From the NCBI RefSeq assembly GCF_020164555.1, contig NZ_JAIQZB010000012.1:62001-126000 (forward strand): DNA of 64,000 nt, read 5' to 3'. The position numbers were made by a program, and so were the translations under genes. The DNA comes from Salegentibacter lacus. GTDB taxonomy: Bacteria > Bacteroidota > Bacteroidia > Flavobacteriales > Flavobacteriaceae. Under the pieces are notes generated by a model that saw only the letters and a list, made by a program, of their open reading frames with translations, did not search any database and had not been told where the DNA came from. Positions 45,132-54,660 of this stretch are shown in pieces (the first letter of the stretch is position 1; every line of letters begins with the position of its first letter).

Positions 45132-48100
45132 TTATATATCCAAATTAATAGTTGAAAACTTTTCAACTCAGAATATTTCTCCAGGAGATCGTTATAATTT
45201 CTACCTAGAGGAAGAAGATCATGTCAAAGGTATCTATGAAGAACTTCGAAAAATCAATCTTCCAACACAAAATTTCACATATACTCACCCTGAATCTGAG
45301 GGTAAACCCTATTCCACTTTTAGTATAACTATTAATACAACTAAAGTTATAATAGCTTCAAGTCAAAATGCAACAGAAGATTATTTTACGACCCTAAGGA
45401 ACCTGGTAGCTCTCCAAAAAAATCAATTTGAGAATACTGCCCTTTTAATTTTATTTAGTGGTAAGCTGGACAGTCTATTAGGGGGAAGTGGCAGTTTGAA
45501 CAAGGAAGGTATGCCCTTACATCATAGTGTTTTTCGAAAAAAGCTGGCGGCCGACATAGAAAAATCTTCTTTCAAACGGCACGAAAAAATGTTATTAAAT
45601 GAAGTAATTACGCGTAAAACGAAAAGTGTTGTTGAAGATAACAATTCCATATTTGATTTTTCTCAAGTAATAGATTCTTTAGTTAAAGAAAAAATTGAAT
45701 CTAAAGATTTTAAAAATTTAGGGTTCTTTCCGGATGAGGAATTAAAAACTAAAACGGATCCAAATGTTATAAGATCAACTTTAAATGAAAATTTTGAACT
45801 TTTTGAAAGAATTGAAAATATTCATTCTCATGGCGACCCAGAAATAGATTTAGAAAAATTAGTTTCAGAAGCCGGTAGAAAGAGATTAATTCAAGCTAAT
45901 TGGGCAGAATATGATTTTTCAGATGTTCAAAAATGGAGGGATCAAAAAAATAATAGAGTTGCTCCGGTTTTTCAAGGTGTGAATGGTAATGACGCATTCA
46001 GAAAGATTTGGTGTAGATCAGATAGCGATACTATAGCTGGTAGAAGAAACAATAATTTAATTATTTTCAACCCGGAAAAAGACATTCCTTATTCAATTGA
46101 ATTAAGATTCGATCAACCAACAAGTATTGAAGGAGTATCAATAAAAAAGGGGAAGGATCGTTTTAAGGCTTCTACTAGCGGTCACAGTCTTAAAATTGAT
46201 GTTCATTCATTTAATCCAGAAGAACTTTTTGGTCTTATTAATTATCAGGATAAGTCAACAAGAAAACTTTACAAATTCAAAATCCTTCAACTTCCCGTAG
46301 AAGAAGATTTATTAAAAGCCTTTGAAACAAAATTTTTAATAGGTAAGGAGGAAAGTTTATTAATTGAAGAAACTGATGAACTTGTATTCAATGAAAATAA
46401 TAAAAACAAGGTCATTGAGAAATTAAAGCCAGATGCAAATTACACTCTAGGTAAAGATGTTTCGCTTAAAATTAAGATCGATTACGATACAATACCTGAT
46501 GACTTTATAGCCTTCAACATTGAGTATAATGAAATAACAATTCCACTCGGAATAAAACCGGATGTAGAGCCTCCAAGGCCTATAACTGGGTTAGATGTAT
46601 GGAAAGAAAAAAGGGAAAATTTTAAAGATTTTCAATATTCATACGAAGAAAGCATTTTAAAATTAACCTTCAAGAATAATGAAAGAACTGTACGGGGAGA
46701 GTTTAGAAAAAATTTACTTTTAGAAAGGGAAATAATTAACTCTGGAGCTTTTTCATGGAATGAACATGCCGACAATGAATTAAAAGATAGGCCAATAAAT
46801 TTACCCCAGGATCTTAAAGAGGCATTTAACGAATTAAGGAACTACTATATTAGAAATGATAGTCTTCCCAGCTTGACTTTACTAAATGGGGAGGCTTATG
46901 ATCTTTCTAAAAATTTAGTTGATTTATACTTTAGTAAATTAAATTCTTTACGGGAGAATAAAGTTTTAGACCCTCAAGAACGGGATTTATCTCAATTAGG
47001 GGTGGTACTTGAAAAATTTGGTGAGCAACTTGTTAAATATTCTCCTCTTCACCCATTAAACATCGCTTATCAACTTCATATAATTAATGAATTAAAACAA
47101 GAAGAAATATACAATGCTGTCTTAGAAAGATTAAGCCCGATGAACCTTGTTCCGTATCTTGAAAAAGGCGGAAAAGTATATACTCCAATAGATACATTAG
47201 ATTCTCCCGAATGGCTTTATTATACTGAATACCTACATTCTGAACAATCAATTCCTAAAAATTATGTAGTTAAATTAGTCCGTGAGAAGTTAGAAGATTT
47301 TACATATAATTTTGACTTTCTATTTTCACAATCTAGTAAATCACCAATAATTCTAAATGCTATAAACCTTGGTGATTGTAAGGAGATCATGCAAGGTATA
47401 TTCGAATACTATCGAACTTTTTTAAATAAGAAAACTTCCAAACGTCCAACTGATTTATTACCTATCGATATTAACATATATGGAGCAGACCAAATTGTCT
47501 CAAAATTTGAGGAACTTACATATTACACCAATGTTGAAGATGTTGAAGAAAAACTCGATGTAAATCTAAAAACATCTAATTTTGAAAAGGAGGACCTCTT
47601 AAACATCTTTCTTGAAAAAATTAATTTTTATAGTAAATCCATCCCTAGTAGTGATGAGAGTTATGAATATGCGCATATAACATTCTATCAATTTGATCGC
47701 AATCAAATTAAAAGAAACTCAAATCATACTTCTGATATAAAGAGCGGAATTTCCTTAAATGGTCTTATTTCAGATGTTCCTTCTGTTCCTGTAAACGCTC
47801 AAACTTACCGCTCTGGCTTTGGAGTAAAACATTCACCTGAAAAGAGTAATTTAATAACTCAATTTTCTAGTCTTTACAATTCATTGGTTAACGTAGTTGA
47901 TAATGGCAACGATTTCGAATCTAATAAAGCAATTTGCACTACAATCGATCTAAAAATAAAAGATCAACTTCAAAATCTATACACCAATTCCCAGTGGGTT
48001 ACTTATATAGACCCGAAAGTTGATTTAGACTTCTTTAAACAAGAAGATGACCTAGTGATTATTCATTATAGTGATCAATATAATAATTCAAGCGGTTACG

Positions 48101-50295
48101 ATGCTATAACCGTTACGGACAAGACACATCAGTACTCTTCAATTGTTAGTGAATTTTTAACCAAAAATAAAGTAACCCATGAGCCCAAAAAAGACACCCT
48201 AAAGGTCATAAATTTCTTTAATGCTATAAATGGTGATTGGTTGCTAAAGCTTATTCGTCAGGACAATCAGTTCCCACGAGAAAAGATAAGTTTATTATCT
48301 GGCATAAAAACCTCTCTAAGTTTTCTATATCATCCAGACATTATATGGATTCCGATTTCTCTTGAGGAAATCCTAAGAGTTTCCGGTAGCGCTGGTCTAA
48401 AAATGTCGGACGGTCTCTTTTCTGCAAAAAATCTTGGTTCCAAAGAGTTTTCCTTCAGCGATGATCTATTGTTGATTGGTCTGGAAAAATGCAATGAATC
48501 ACTCAAAATGCACCTCTACCCAATGGAACTTAAAATTGGTGGAAGTAATCTCAAAAAGAAAGGCATTGAGCAAGGTAGAAAAACAGCTATTTTGTTGAAA
48601 GAACATCTTTCTAAAAAATGCTTTCTAGGGGAATTTTATAAAAATTTCTTTGCAAAGCTGGCCATTACCAATGCTGAAAAGATGCAGTTATACAAAATTT
48701 GGGATACTCAGACTTGGAGTCAAGTTTTTGAAAATTACCGGTCGGATTTAATGAATAATAACTTTGAAATATCAAATTCAATAGAGGAATCATATGGAAA
48801 TTTTGGTCTAATCCATTTCGGAAAAGAAACTATTCAACGGCAACTACAAAAAAAAGAGGATTACATAATAGCTGAATTATTAGAAGAAGATGGCTACAAT
48901 TTTTTGGTGAAATCAATTGATGAGTTAATTCACCTTTTCCACGAAACACCTACAGGGATAGAAAAGCAGAATTTATTACTCCAAAAATTACCCGTTGGAA
49001 CATGTGAGGTAAAGGAAATAGGAACTTTCAATTTAGAGGTTCAGAAAAAAGAAGTGCTATACAGCATACCATTAGAAAATAAGAGGCTGGAAGCTGCAGA
49101 ACCTGAAGAAATTGAAAAAAGGGGAGAGAGTGAAGGTTTGGAGCCTGCTAATGACAGTGATGGAATAGAAATTTTATTCGGGAATGATTTAAAAGACGGT
49201 AAAAAAATTATTTGGGAACCCAATAATACCAATAAAGTAATGCACACTAATACAGGCATTATTGGCACTATGGGGACAGGAAAAACTCAGTTTACTAAAT
49301 CATTAATTGCTCAAACTGCATGGAATCAAAATAGGAATATTGGAAGCAAAAAATTAGGCATTCTAATATTCGATTATAAAGGAGATTATATTAAGGATGA
49401 TTTTGTTAAAGCTACGGATGCTAAGGTTTTTCATCCATATCATTTGCCTTATAATCCTCTTGCATTAGATGTAACTTCTACTTCTAAACCAATGCTTCCC
49501 TTGCATACCTCTAACGACATTAAAGAAACTATTTCCAATGCATTTAACTTAGGAAATGTACAAAAGCAAAAATTGCGTGATGTTATTATAGAAGCATACG
49601 AACATAAGGGTATTTATAAAGCAAAACGAGAGACCTGGAGTAAAGAAGCTCCCACTTTGGGCGATGTTTGTAATATATATATGTCTGATGAAAAAGTGGC
49701 TCACGATAGTTTATATGCAGCAATTTCCAATCTTCAAGATTTTGAGATTTTTGAACCGGATGCTTCAAAAACCAAATCTCTATATTCTTTGGTAGAAGGA
49801 GTAACGGTTATCAATCTTTCTGGATATGATGAATCTATTCAGAACTTAATTGTAGCTATAACCTTAGATGCATTTTATACTCAAATGCAAACTAATGGCC
49901 ATAGTAAAATTGATGGCCATAAACGGCAGTTACGCAAAATGATTTTAGTTGATGAAGCTGATAATTTTCTGAGTAAAAACTTTAATTCAATTAGAAAAAT
50001 TTTGAAAGAAGGCCGTGAATTTGGTGTTGGTACTGTTCTGTCGACTCAGTTTTTAAATCACTTTTCTACTGCAGAAAATGACTATTCAAACTATATTCTT
50101 ACCTGGGTGATTCATCGAGTAAACGAAATCAAAACAAAGGAAGTAGAGTCTCTTTTTACTATTGAATCAAAAGATCAAAGGGATAATTTGATCAAAACTA
50201 TTAAAGGTCTAGAAAAGCATCATAGTATAGTGAATCTTGCGGGTTCTGAACCTATTCTGATGAAAGACAAAGCTTTTTGGGAATTAAATAGTTAA
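45103..50295 (+). CDS. dptH: DNA phosphorothioation-dependent restriction protein DptH, HerA-type ATPase
   Basis: 1730 residues from ATG 45103; a GTG at 45091 is also possible. The long N-terminal 1380 residues carry no motif I can name. The C-terminal 330 residues are a HerA/FtsK-like ATPase: GTMGTGKTQFTKSL (Walker A), the segment GILIFDYKGDYIKDDF and Walker B KMILVDEADNFLS. It is the likely DNA-translocating or cleaving engine of the restriction complex. Its stop overlaps that of the opposite-strand methyltransferase gene. Confidence 0.9.
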   Translation: MLNTSSQLYSYISKLIVENFSTQNISPGDRYNFYLEEEDHVKGIYEELRKINLPTQNFTYTHPESEGKPYSTFSITINTTKVIIASSQNATEDYFTTLRNLVALQKNQFENTALLILFSGKLDSLLGGSGSLNKEGMPLHHSVFRKKLAADIEKSSFKRHEKMLLNEVITRKTKSVVEDNNSIFDFSQVIDSLVKEKIESKDFKNLGFFPDEELKTKTDPNVIRSTLNENFELFERIENIHSHGDPEIDLEKLVSEAGRKRLIQANWAEYDFSDVQKWRDQKNNRVAPVFQGVNGNDAFRKIWCRSDSDTIAGRRNNNLIIFNPEKDIPYSIELRFDQPTSIEGVSIKKGKDRFKASTSGHSLKIDVHSFNPEELFGLINYQDKSTRKLYKFKILQLPVEEDLLKAFETKFLIGKEESLLIEETDELVFNENNKNKVIEKLKPDANYTLGKDVSLKIKIDYDTIPDDFIAFNIEYNEITIPLGIKPDVEPPRPITGLDVWKEKRENFKDFQYSYEESILKLTFKNNERTVRGEFRKNLLLEREIINSGAFSWNEHADNELKDRPINLPQDLKEAFNELRNYYIRNDSLPSLTLLNGEAYDLSKNLVDLYFSKLNSLRENKVLDPQERDLSQLGVVLEKFGEQLVKYSPLHPLNIAYQLHIINELKQEEIYNAVLERLSPMNLVPYLEKGGKVYTPIDTLDSPEWLYYTEYLHSEQSIPKNYVVKLVREKLEDFTYNFDFLFSQSSKSPIILNAINLGDCKEIMQGIFEYYRTFLNKKTSKRPTDLLPIDINIYGADQIVSKFEELTYYTNVEDVEEKLDVNLKTSNFEKEDLLNIFLEKINFYSKSIPSSDESYEYAHITFYQFDRNQIKRNSNHTSDIKSGISLNGLISDVPSVPVNAQTYRSGFGVKHSPEKSNLITQFSSLYNSLVNVVDNGNDFESNKAICTTIDLKIKDQLQNLYTNSQWVTYIDPKVDLDFFKQEDDLVIIHYSDQYNNSSGYDAITVTDKTHQYSSIVSEFLTKNKVTHEPKKDTLKVINFFNAINGDWLLKLIRQDNQFPREKISLLSGIKTSLSFLYHPDIIWIPISLEEILRVSGSAGLKMSDGLFSAKNLGSKEFSFSDDLLLIGLEKCNESLKMHLYPMELKIGGSNLKKKGIEQGRKTAILLKEHLSKKCFLGEFYKNFFAKLAITNAEKMQLYKIWDTQTWSQVFENYRSDLMNNNFEISNSIEESYGNFGLIHFGKETIQRQLQKKEDYIIAELLEEDGYNFLVKSIDELIHLFHETPTGIEKQNLLLQKLPVGTCEVKEIGTFNLEVQKKEVLYSIPLENKRLEAAEPEEIEKRGESEGLEPANDSDGIEILFGNDLKDGKKIIWEPNNTNKVMHTNTGIIGTMGTGKTQFTKSLIAQTAWNQNRNIGSKKLGILIFDYKGDYIKDDFVKATDAKVFHPYHLPYNPLALDVTSTSKPMLPLHTSNDIKETISNAFNLGNVQKQKLRDVIIEAYEHKGIYKAKRETWSKEAPTLGDVCNIYMSDEKVAHDSLYAAISNLQDFEIFEPDASKTKSLYSLVEGVTVINLSGYDESIQNLIVAITLDAFYTQMQTNGHSKIDGHKRQLRKMILVDEADNFLSKNFNSIRKILKEGREFGVGTVLSTQFLNHFSTAENDYSNYILTWVIHRVNEIKTKEVESLFTIESKDQRDNLIKTIKGLEKHHSIVNLAGSEPILMKDKAFWELNS

Positions 50296-50921
50296 AGATC
50301 TTTTTTGCAAAAAATGTGAATCCAGGAATTAGTATCGTACATAACTCTTCTATCTCTTGTTTCAATTTGGATAATTTTAAATCCAGCTATTTTTAGGATT
50401 TTTTCTAATTCTAAGACAGAATAAAATGCATAGAATTTATTTACTCCTCCGTAACGGTCATCAGAAATATTTTTTTCACCTATGCCTTTTTTCATAGATA
50501 GATAAAAAACTCCGTCTGCTTTTAAGTAATTCAATATTTGACCCAAAACCTTCAATAAATTTCGTTTTCTTATATGCAATAAACTAGCAGAGGCCCAAAT
50601 TCCATCAAAGCTATCTGGGAAATTTAATTTCTCAATATCCATCACTTTAAAATCTATTCCAGCGTTTTCTTGATTAGCGATATTGATCATTTCTTCTGAT
50701 AAATCTACACCTGTGGTTTTAAAACCAAACTTTTTGAAATATTTAGAATGCTGCCCAGGCCCACAACCTAAATCTAAAATTTTTCCGCCAGGCTTCACCA
50801 TTTTGACAAATGAGAACATCTCAGGTAAGATATCAAAACTACTAACTACTAAATAATATTCTTTCGCAGTTCTATTGTAACTATCTATAGTTTTATTTCG
50901 CTTTGCCATTTCCATTATCAC
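50292..50921 (-). CDS. Class I SAM-dependent methyltransferase at the end of the dnd operon
   Basis: 209 residues. Motif I KILDLGCGPGQHSKYF, motif II TTGVDLSEEMINIANQ, then FKVMDIEKLNFPDSFDGIWA. It is a small methyltransferase of the UbiE/Methyltransf_11 type with no DNA-recognition domain, so it probably modifies a small molecule or protein. The start overlaps the preceding gene. Not a usual Dnd component; linked only by operon position. Confidence 0.8.
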   Translation of the reverse strand: MIMEMAKRNKTIDSYNRTAKEYYLVVSSFDILPEMFSFVKMVKPGGKILDLGCGPGQHSKYFKKFGFKTTGVDLSEEMINIANQENAGIDFKVMDIEKLNFPDSFDGIWASASLLHIRKRNLLKVLGQILNYLKADGVFYLSMKKGIGEKNISDDRYGGVNKFYAFYSVLELEKILKIAGFKIIQIETRDRRVMYDTNSWIHIFCKKDL

Positions 50922-51583
50922 ATCATATTTCTTTGAATAGAGGCATTACAATTCCTAATGTTCTTATTTAAATCTTCAATCTTTTCGTCAACCCTTACAT
51001 TTATTTCATTAGGAAATACAAAGCTTTCAAAATTTTCTTGATTACCAATTAGCTTCTGATCGTACGCCAATCTAATAACCACAATATGCGAGATCAAAAG
51101 ACTCAAAATTGTCATATCCTTTTCATAAGGTAAGTCTTTATATTTTTCTCGAGGTTCATATGACTTAACAAATTCGTCATCATCTCCTACTAAATAACTT
51201 TTTGTATAAATTAAATCCTCTATTTTTTCTCCAATTTCAAAAATTTTAGATAAAATTGAACGGTCGTTTTTGTCTAAAGTAACTTGAACTTGCCCTTCAT
51301 ATTTCTGATTAGGATTTAATAAGTATGTTAGAGTTCTAAATTTTTCAGGTTTTCCTTTTTTGAAAATTTTGAATAACGTTTTACTATTTTCTAGGTAATG
51401 CCTAAGTGGAATATAAAATTCACTTAGCTTTATTTGATGTATAACTTTGGCTTCCTCTAACTTTTTCCTTTTCTGCTCTTTTTTCGATTCTTCCCTGATT
51501 TTATAGTTATTCCATAGAGTAAATCCAGCTACTATTAAAGTACCTAGAAATGCTACAAAAGATGCAACTATTTTTGAATCCAT
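50918..51583 (-). CDS. Membrane-anchored coiled-coil protein in the dnd operon
   Basis: 221 residues. One N-terminal helix (SKIVASFVAFLGTLIVAGFT), then a basic coiled coil (RKKLEEAKVIHQIKLSEF) and a mostly helical cytoplasmic part. No family recognised. It lies between the exonuclease (three bases downstream of its stop) and the methyltransferase (overlap). Could tether the modification or a defence effector to the membrane; this is a guess. Confidence 0.6.
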   Translation of the reverse strand: MDSKIVASFVAFLGTLIVAGFTLWNNYKIREESKKEQKRKKLEEAKVIHQIKLSEFYIPLRHYLENSKTLFKIFKKGKPEKFRTLTYLLNPNQKYEGQVQVTLDKNDRSILSKIFEIGEKIEDLIYTKSYLVGDDDEFVKSYEPREKYKDLPYEKDMTILSLLISHIVVIRLAYDQKLIGNQENFESFVFPNEINVRVDEKIEDLNKNIRNCNASIQRNMM

Positions 51584-51586
51584 ATT

Positions 51587-52174
51587 TCAGAGAAATGAGA
51601 GTTTATAATCTTGAAATTCCTTAAGTAAATTTTGTTTGTAAATCAACCTCGAAAATGCTTCTGCTTCATATTTCACTCCATTCAACGCATCATGAGGTCT
51701 CGGCTCCTTTGGTAATCCAACGTATTCCATAATACGGTCACCACTTAAGTTTGAGAATCCATCTTTCAAAGGTGGATTTAGACCTAGTACCTTAAACTGA
51801 GAATAGGTTAATGAGTGTAAATCAATTTTTCTTTTCCCTAAAGCAAAATTAATATTATATCTGTTGAATGAAACATTTAAAAAGCTGATATCAAAATCTA
51901 CATTCTGCCCTGCTATTGTTTTATCATCAATACACTCCAACCACTCTTTGAAGTTTAAAATTAATTCTTTTAAACTCATCTTTCTAGTATCAGTCAGATT
52001 GGAATAATTATAACCATTGATTTCTAAAGCTGCTGGATCAACTTCAGCAGTATCATCAATTTTACAGGTTTGATAAAATTGATTAGATGGATTTTCAAAG
52101 TCAAGAGCACCTATTTCTATAATTTGGTTTTTTAATGGGTCCAACCCTGTAGTTTCGAGATCTAAAATTACCAT
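51587..52174 (-). CDS. DEDDh-type exonuclease-fold protein in the dnd operon, last Asp missing
   Basis: 195 residues. ExoI motif VILDLETTGLDP near residue 3 with Asp5 and Glu7; ExoII AGQNVDFDISFL with its Asp; ExoIII reads PHDALNGVKYEAEAF. In normal DEDDh enzymes the residue five after the His is Asp (HxALxD); here it is Gly, with Asn before it. The nucleotides confirm this. The protein may be inactive or use another residue. It follows dndE by 12 bp and is not a usual Dnd gene. Confidence 0.8.
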   Translation of the reverse strand: MVILDLETTGLDPLKNQIIEIGALDFENPSNQFYQTCKIDDTAEVDPAALEINGYNYSNLTDTRKMSLKELILNFKEWLECIDDKTIAGQNVDFDISFLNVSFNRYNINFALGKRKIDLHSLTYSQFKVLGLNPPLKDGFSNLSGDRIMEYVGLPKEPRPHDALNGVKYEAEAFSRLIYKQNLLKEFQDYKLSFL

Positions 52175-52186
52175 AATTAAAAATAA

Positions 52187-52576
52187 TTATTTTATAGATA
52201 CTCCTTGTTCAATCTTTCCGGCTAAAAAGTCAAAACCATCAACTCCACTTGCTTCTAATTCATTAATCAATAAGTTCAAACCTACATCAATATGCATTTT
52301 TATAAATTTAGGAAGATCTGAATGTGAGGCATGAACATTATAGTGAACGGCAGTAAGACCAATATAATAGTCTATATACTCCCCAAATAAAACAGCTTTT
52401 GAATAACTTTTCCCTCCTGAATCTTTCATCTTTGTAAGATCCATTTGTTCTCCTAAAGATAAAGAATAGGTCAAAGCAATTCTGGCAATTATATTTTCAG
52501 TCCCTAAATTAAGTTTATTAGTTAATCTAGTTACGACTTCTTTATTTTCCTTAGAGGTTCTAATGTGCGAGAACAT
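52187..52576 (-). CDS. dndE: DNA sulfur modification protein DndE
   Basis: 129 residues. It begins MFSHIRTSKENKEVVTRLTN and continues with GTENIIARIALTYSLS, the usual DndE start, and has the G-K-S-Y-S / LFGEY segment. DndE binds nicked DNA and is required for phosphorothioate addition. Its start lies inside the end of dndD (17-bp overlap). Confidence 0.9.
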   Translation of the reverse strand: MFSHIRTSKENKEVVTRLTNKLNLGTENIIARIALTYSLSLGEQMDLTKMKDSGGKSYSKAVLFGEYIDYYIGLTAVHYNVHASHSDLPKFIKMHIDVGLNLLINELEASGVDGFDFLAGKIEQGVSIK

Positions 52577-54659
52577 GCTGTTGATTAAATTTGTTATACA
52601 ATTCAGAGATCTTACACTCTTCTATTGAAGAACCTTCTTCATTGTTATTAATTAAATAAACTCCATTTAAATTGGGCTTAAGCAGTGCATATTCTGCTTT
52701 AGAGAGCTCCTTCTCTAATAAAGGGAATAACACTACTTGTTCAGAAATAGTAGGATAAAATTGCTCTATAACGTTGCTAGAATGTTCTTTATCAAATTTC
52801 TGTAAAGGACTATCAATAAAAATTGGAAAATTTATTCCGGATTCATCCACTAAGGCTTTCAATAATGCGGTTGCATATAGCTGTTGCTCCCCTTTAGACA
52901 AACCGTCTTTATCAATAACATTACCATTTTGATTAATTAGATCTATATCCATTACATCTTCATCTATCCTCACATTTACATCTCTTACAAAATCATTTTT
53001 ATGCATCAACTTTCCTAATCCAAGTTGAATAGATTTTTGTAGGGAATATTTCTTCTCCTCTTTGATTCTAGCAGTAAGCCTATCTAATTTCTCTAAAAGA
53101 TCTAATGTAACTTCATACTTCTTTTTATCCGTTTTTAAAAGATTTGATTTTTTCAATAGTTCAGAAAGCACTTTGTGATTAGAGGCTTCCCGGTGTTTTA
53201 AGCTACCTATTTCTTCAATTAGTCCCTGCTTTTTTATTTCTATTGTTTTAATTTTTGAAATCCATTCCTCTTTTTCCTCACGAAGTTTTTTAGCTAAAGG
53301 ATTACCCTTTCTAACCTCGCCTTGTTTTATCTTCTTTAATACACGATTTAATTCCTGGCGAATTTCTTTTTCTCTCTTTACGATTCCGTTAAATTGAACT
53401 TTGAATGAATTCTGAATATATTCATATGTAGCAATAATTTTTCGGGATGTCTCATCATCAAAATCTAATAGAATTTCACTTTCTGAACTTGGATCCTCTA
53501 TATTTTCTAAACGGGCAGATGACAACTTACGAATGTATTCTTTCATCTGATGTGCTAATTGATCATCTTTAATAATATCAGATAAACCAGAATGAAATTC
53601 CGCTTCAAATTGACCAAATTCTTCAGCTAGCAAACCTTTATCTATTGATGAATTTTTAATTTTTAGCTCAACCTTAATCTGATCAACCAAGCTTTTTAAT
53701 TGGTTTTGAGAGATGGCTAAAGGAATTAAATCTATCAGGGTTCTTAATTCGTTTTTTAAATTTAAATGAGACTTTTTAAGTTGGTCACGCTTAGATTTTA
53801 ACTCATTAAGTTTTTCAAGAGTCATCTCATTTCCTTCCCTAATTAATTGCTCCTGATGTTGATCAATCTTATGTCTATAATTCTCAATCTCCTCAATATA
53901 ATCCGATAACTTTGAATCGTTGTGACGAACTAAATCAGATAGTTCATCTCTCTGTTTTTCGAGGTTTGCTATTTTTAATTCATCTTTTTCCGAAACTCCA
54001 GAGCGTCTCATTTTGGTAAGAAGTGTATTAAGATTTAATTTTAAATCCTCATATTTTTTAATTCCTAAAACTTCGGAATAGGCTTTGCTTAACGCCCGAA
54101 GTTCACTTTTGCTTTTAGCCTCCGCCAGGGTAACGATTTTTTCCGCATCAAAGAAAAAGAACTTTGCTATTTCTCTCGGAAGAATAAAATCATTAATAAA
54201 GACATCATAACCTACTTTCTTAGTTAGTTCGTTTTCGTGACCATCTATCAGAATTTTTAAACTCTCCTTTTTCGATTTATAGTGATACGTTCTTCTAATT
54301 ACAACTTTCTTACAGGGAATGGAAGGGATCATCACATCAACAAGATGAATCTCAACAAAAAACTCTAACGTTTCATTTTGTTTAGACTCGCTTTGTTTTA
54401 AAACATTATGATTTAATAAAGTTTTCCGATAAGACTCATATCCTCCAGCGCTTTGGATATCCTTTTTGTATTTACTTTCAACTTGAGTCATCAAATTGCC
54501 ATACAATCCCCAGATCATAGAAGTTAGGAAAGAGGTTTTTCCAAAACCATTTTTACCAGCGATAAGAGAAATATTCTTATCCTTTAAATGATTAAAATCT
54601 ATCTCATTTAGACCTGAGTAGATTCGAAAGTTATTTAGAAGTATCTTTTCTATGCGCAT
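52560..54659 (-). CDS. dndD: DNA sulfur modification protein DndD, SMC-like ATPase
   Basis: 699 residues. N-terminal MRIEKILLNNFRIYSGLNEI and Walker A AGKNGFGKTSFLTS, then about 330 residues of coiled coil, then the signature LSKGEQQLYATALLKAL and Walker B FPIFIDSPLQKFD. DndD acts on DNA together with DndC and DndE in sulfur insertion. It is one base after dndC. Confidence 0.93.
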   Translation of the reverse strand: MRIEKILLNNFRIYSGLNEIDFNHLKDKNISLIAGKNGFGKTSFLTSMIWGLYGNLMTQVESKYKKDIQSAGGYESYRKTLLNHNVLKQSESKQNETLEFFVEIHLVDVMIPSIPCKKVVIRRTYHYKSKKESLKILIDGHENELTKKVGYDVFINDFILPREIAKFFFFDAEKIVTLAEAKSKSELRALSKAYSEVLGIKKYEDLKLNLNTLLTKMRRSGVSEKDELKIANLEKQRDELSDLVRHNDSKLSDYIEEIENYRHKIDQHQEQLIREGNEMTLEKLNELKSKRDQLKKSHLNLKNELRTLIDLIPLAISQNQLKSLVDQIKVELKIKNSSIDKGLLAEEFGQFEAEFHSGLSDIIKDDQLAHQMKEYIRKLSSARLENIEDPSSESEILLDFDDETSRKIIATYEYIQNSFKVQFNGIVKREKEIRQELNRVLKKIKQGEVRKGNPLAKKLREEKEEWISKIKTIEIKKQGLIEEIGSLKHREASNHKVLSELLKKSNLLKTDKKKYEVTLDLLEKLDRLTARIKEEKKYSLQKSIQLGLGKLMHKNDFVRDVNVRIDEDVMDIDLINQNGNVIDKDGLSKGEQQLYATALLKALVDESGINFPIFIDSPLQKFDKEHSSNVIEQFYPTISEQVVLFPLLEKELSKAEYALLKPNLNGVYLINNNEEGSSIEECKISELYNKFNQQHVLAH

Positions 54660-54660
54660 A

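Noticed and set aside
41920-50295. Restriction genes as a BREX or DISARM system
   Set aside because: No PglX, BrxA/B, PglZ or DrmA motifs are present, while dndCDE on the other strand and the lengths of the three proteins fit DptFGH.
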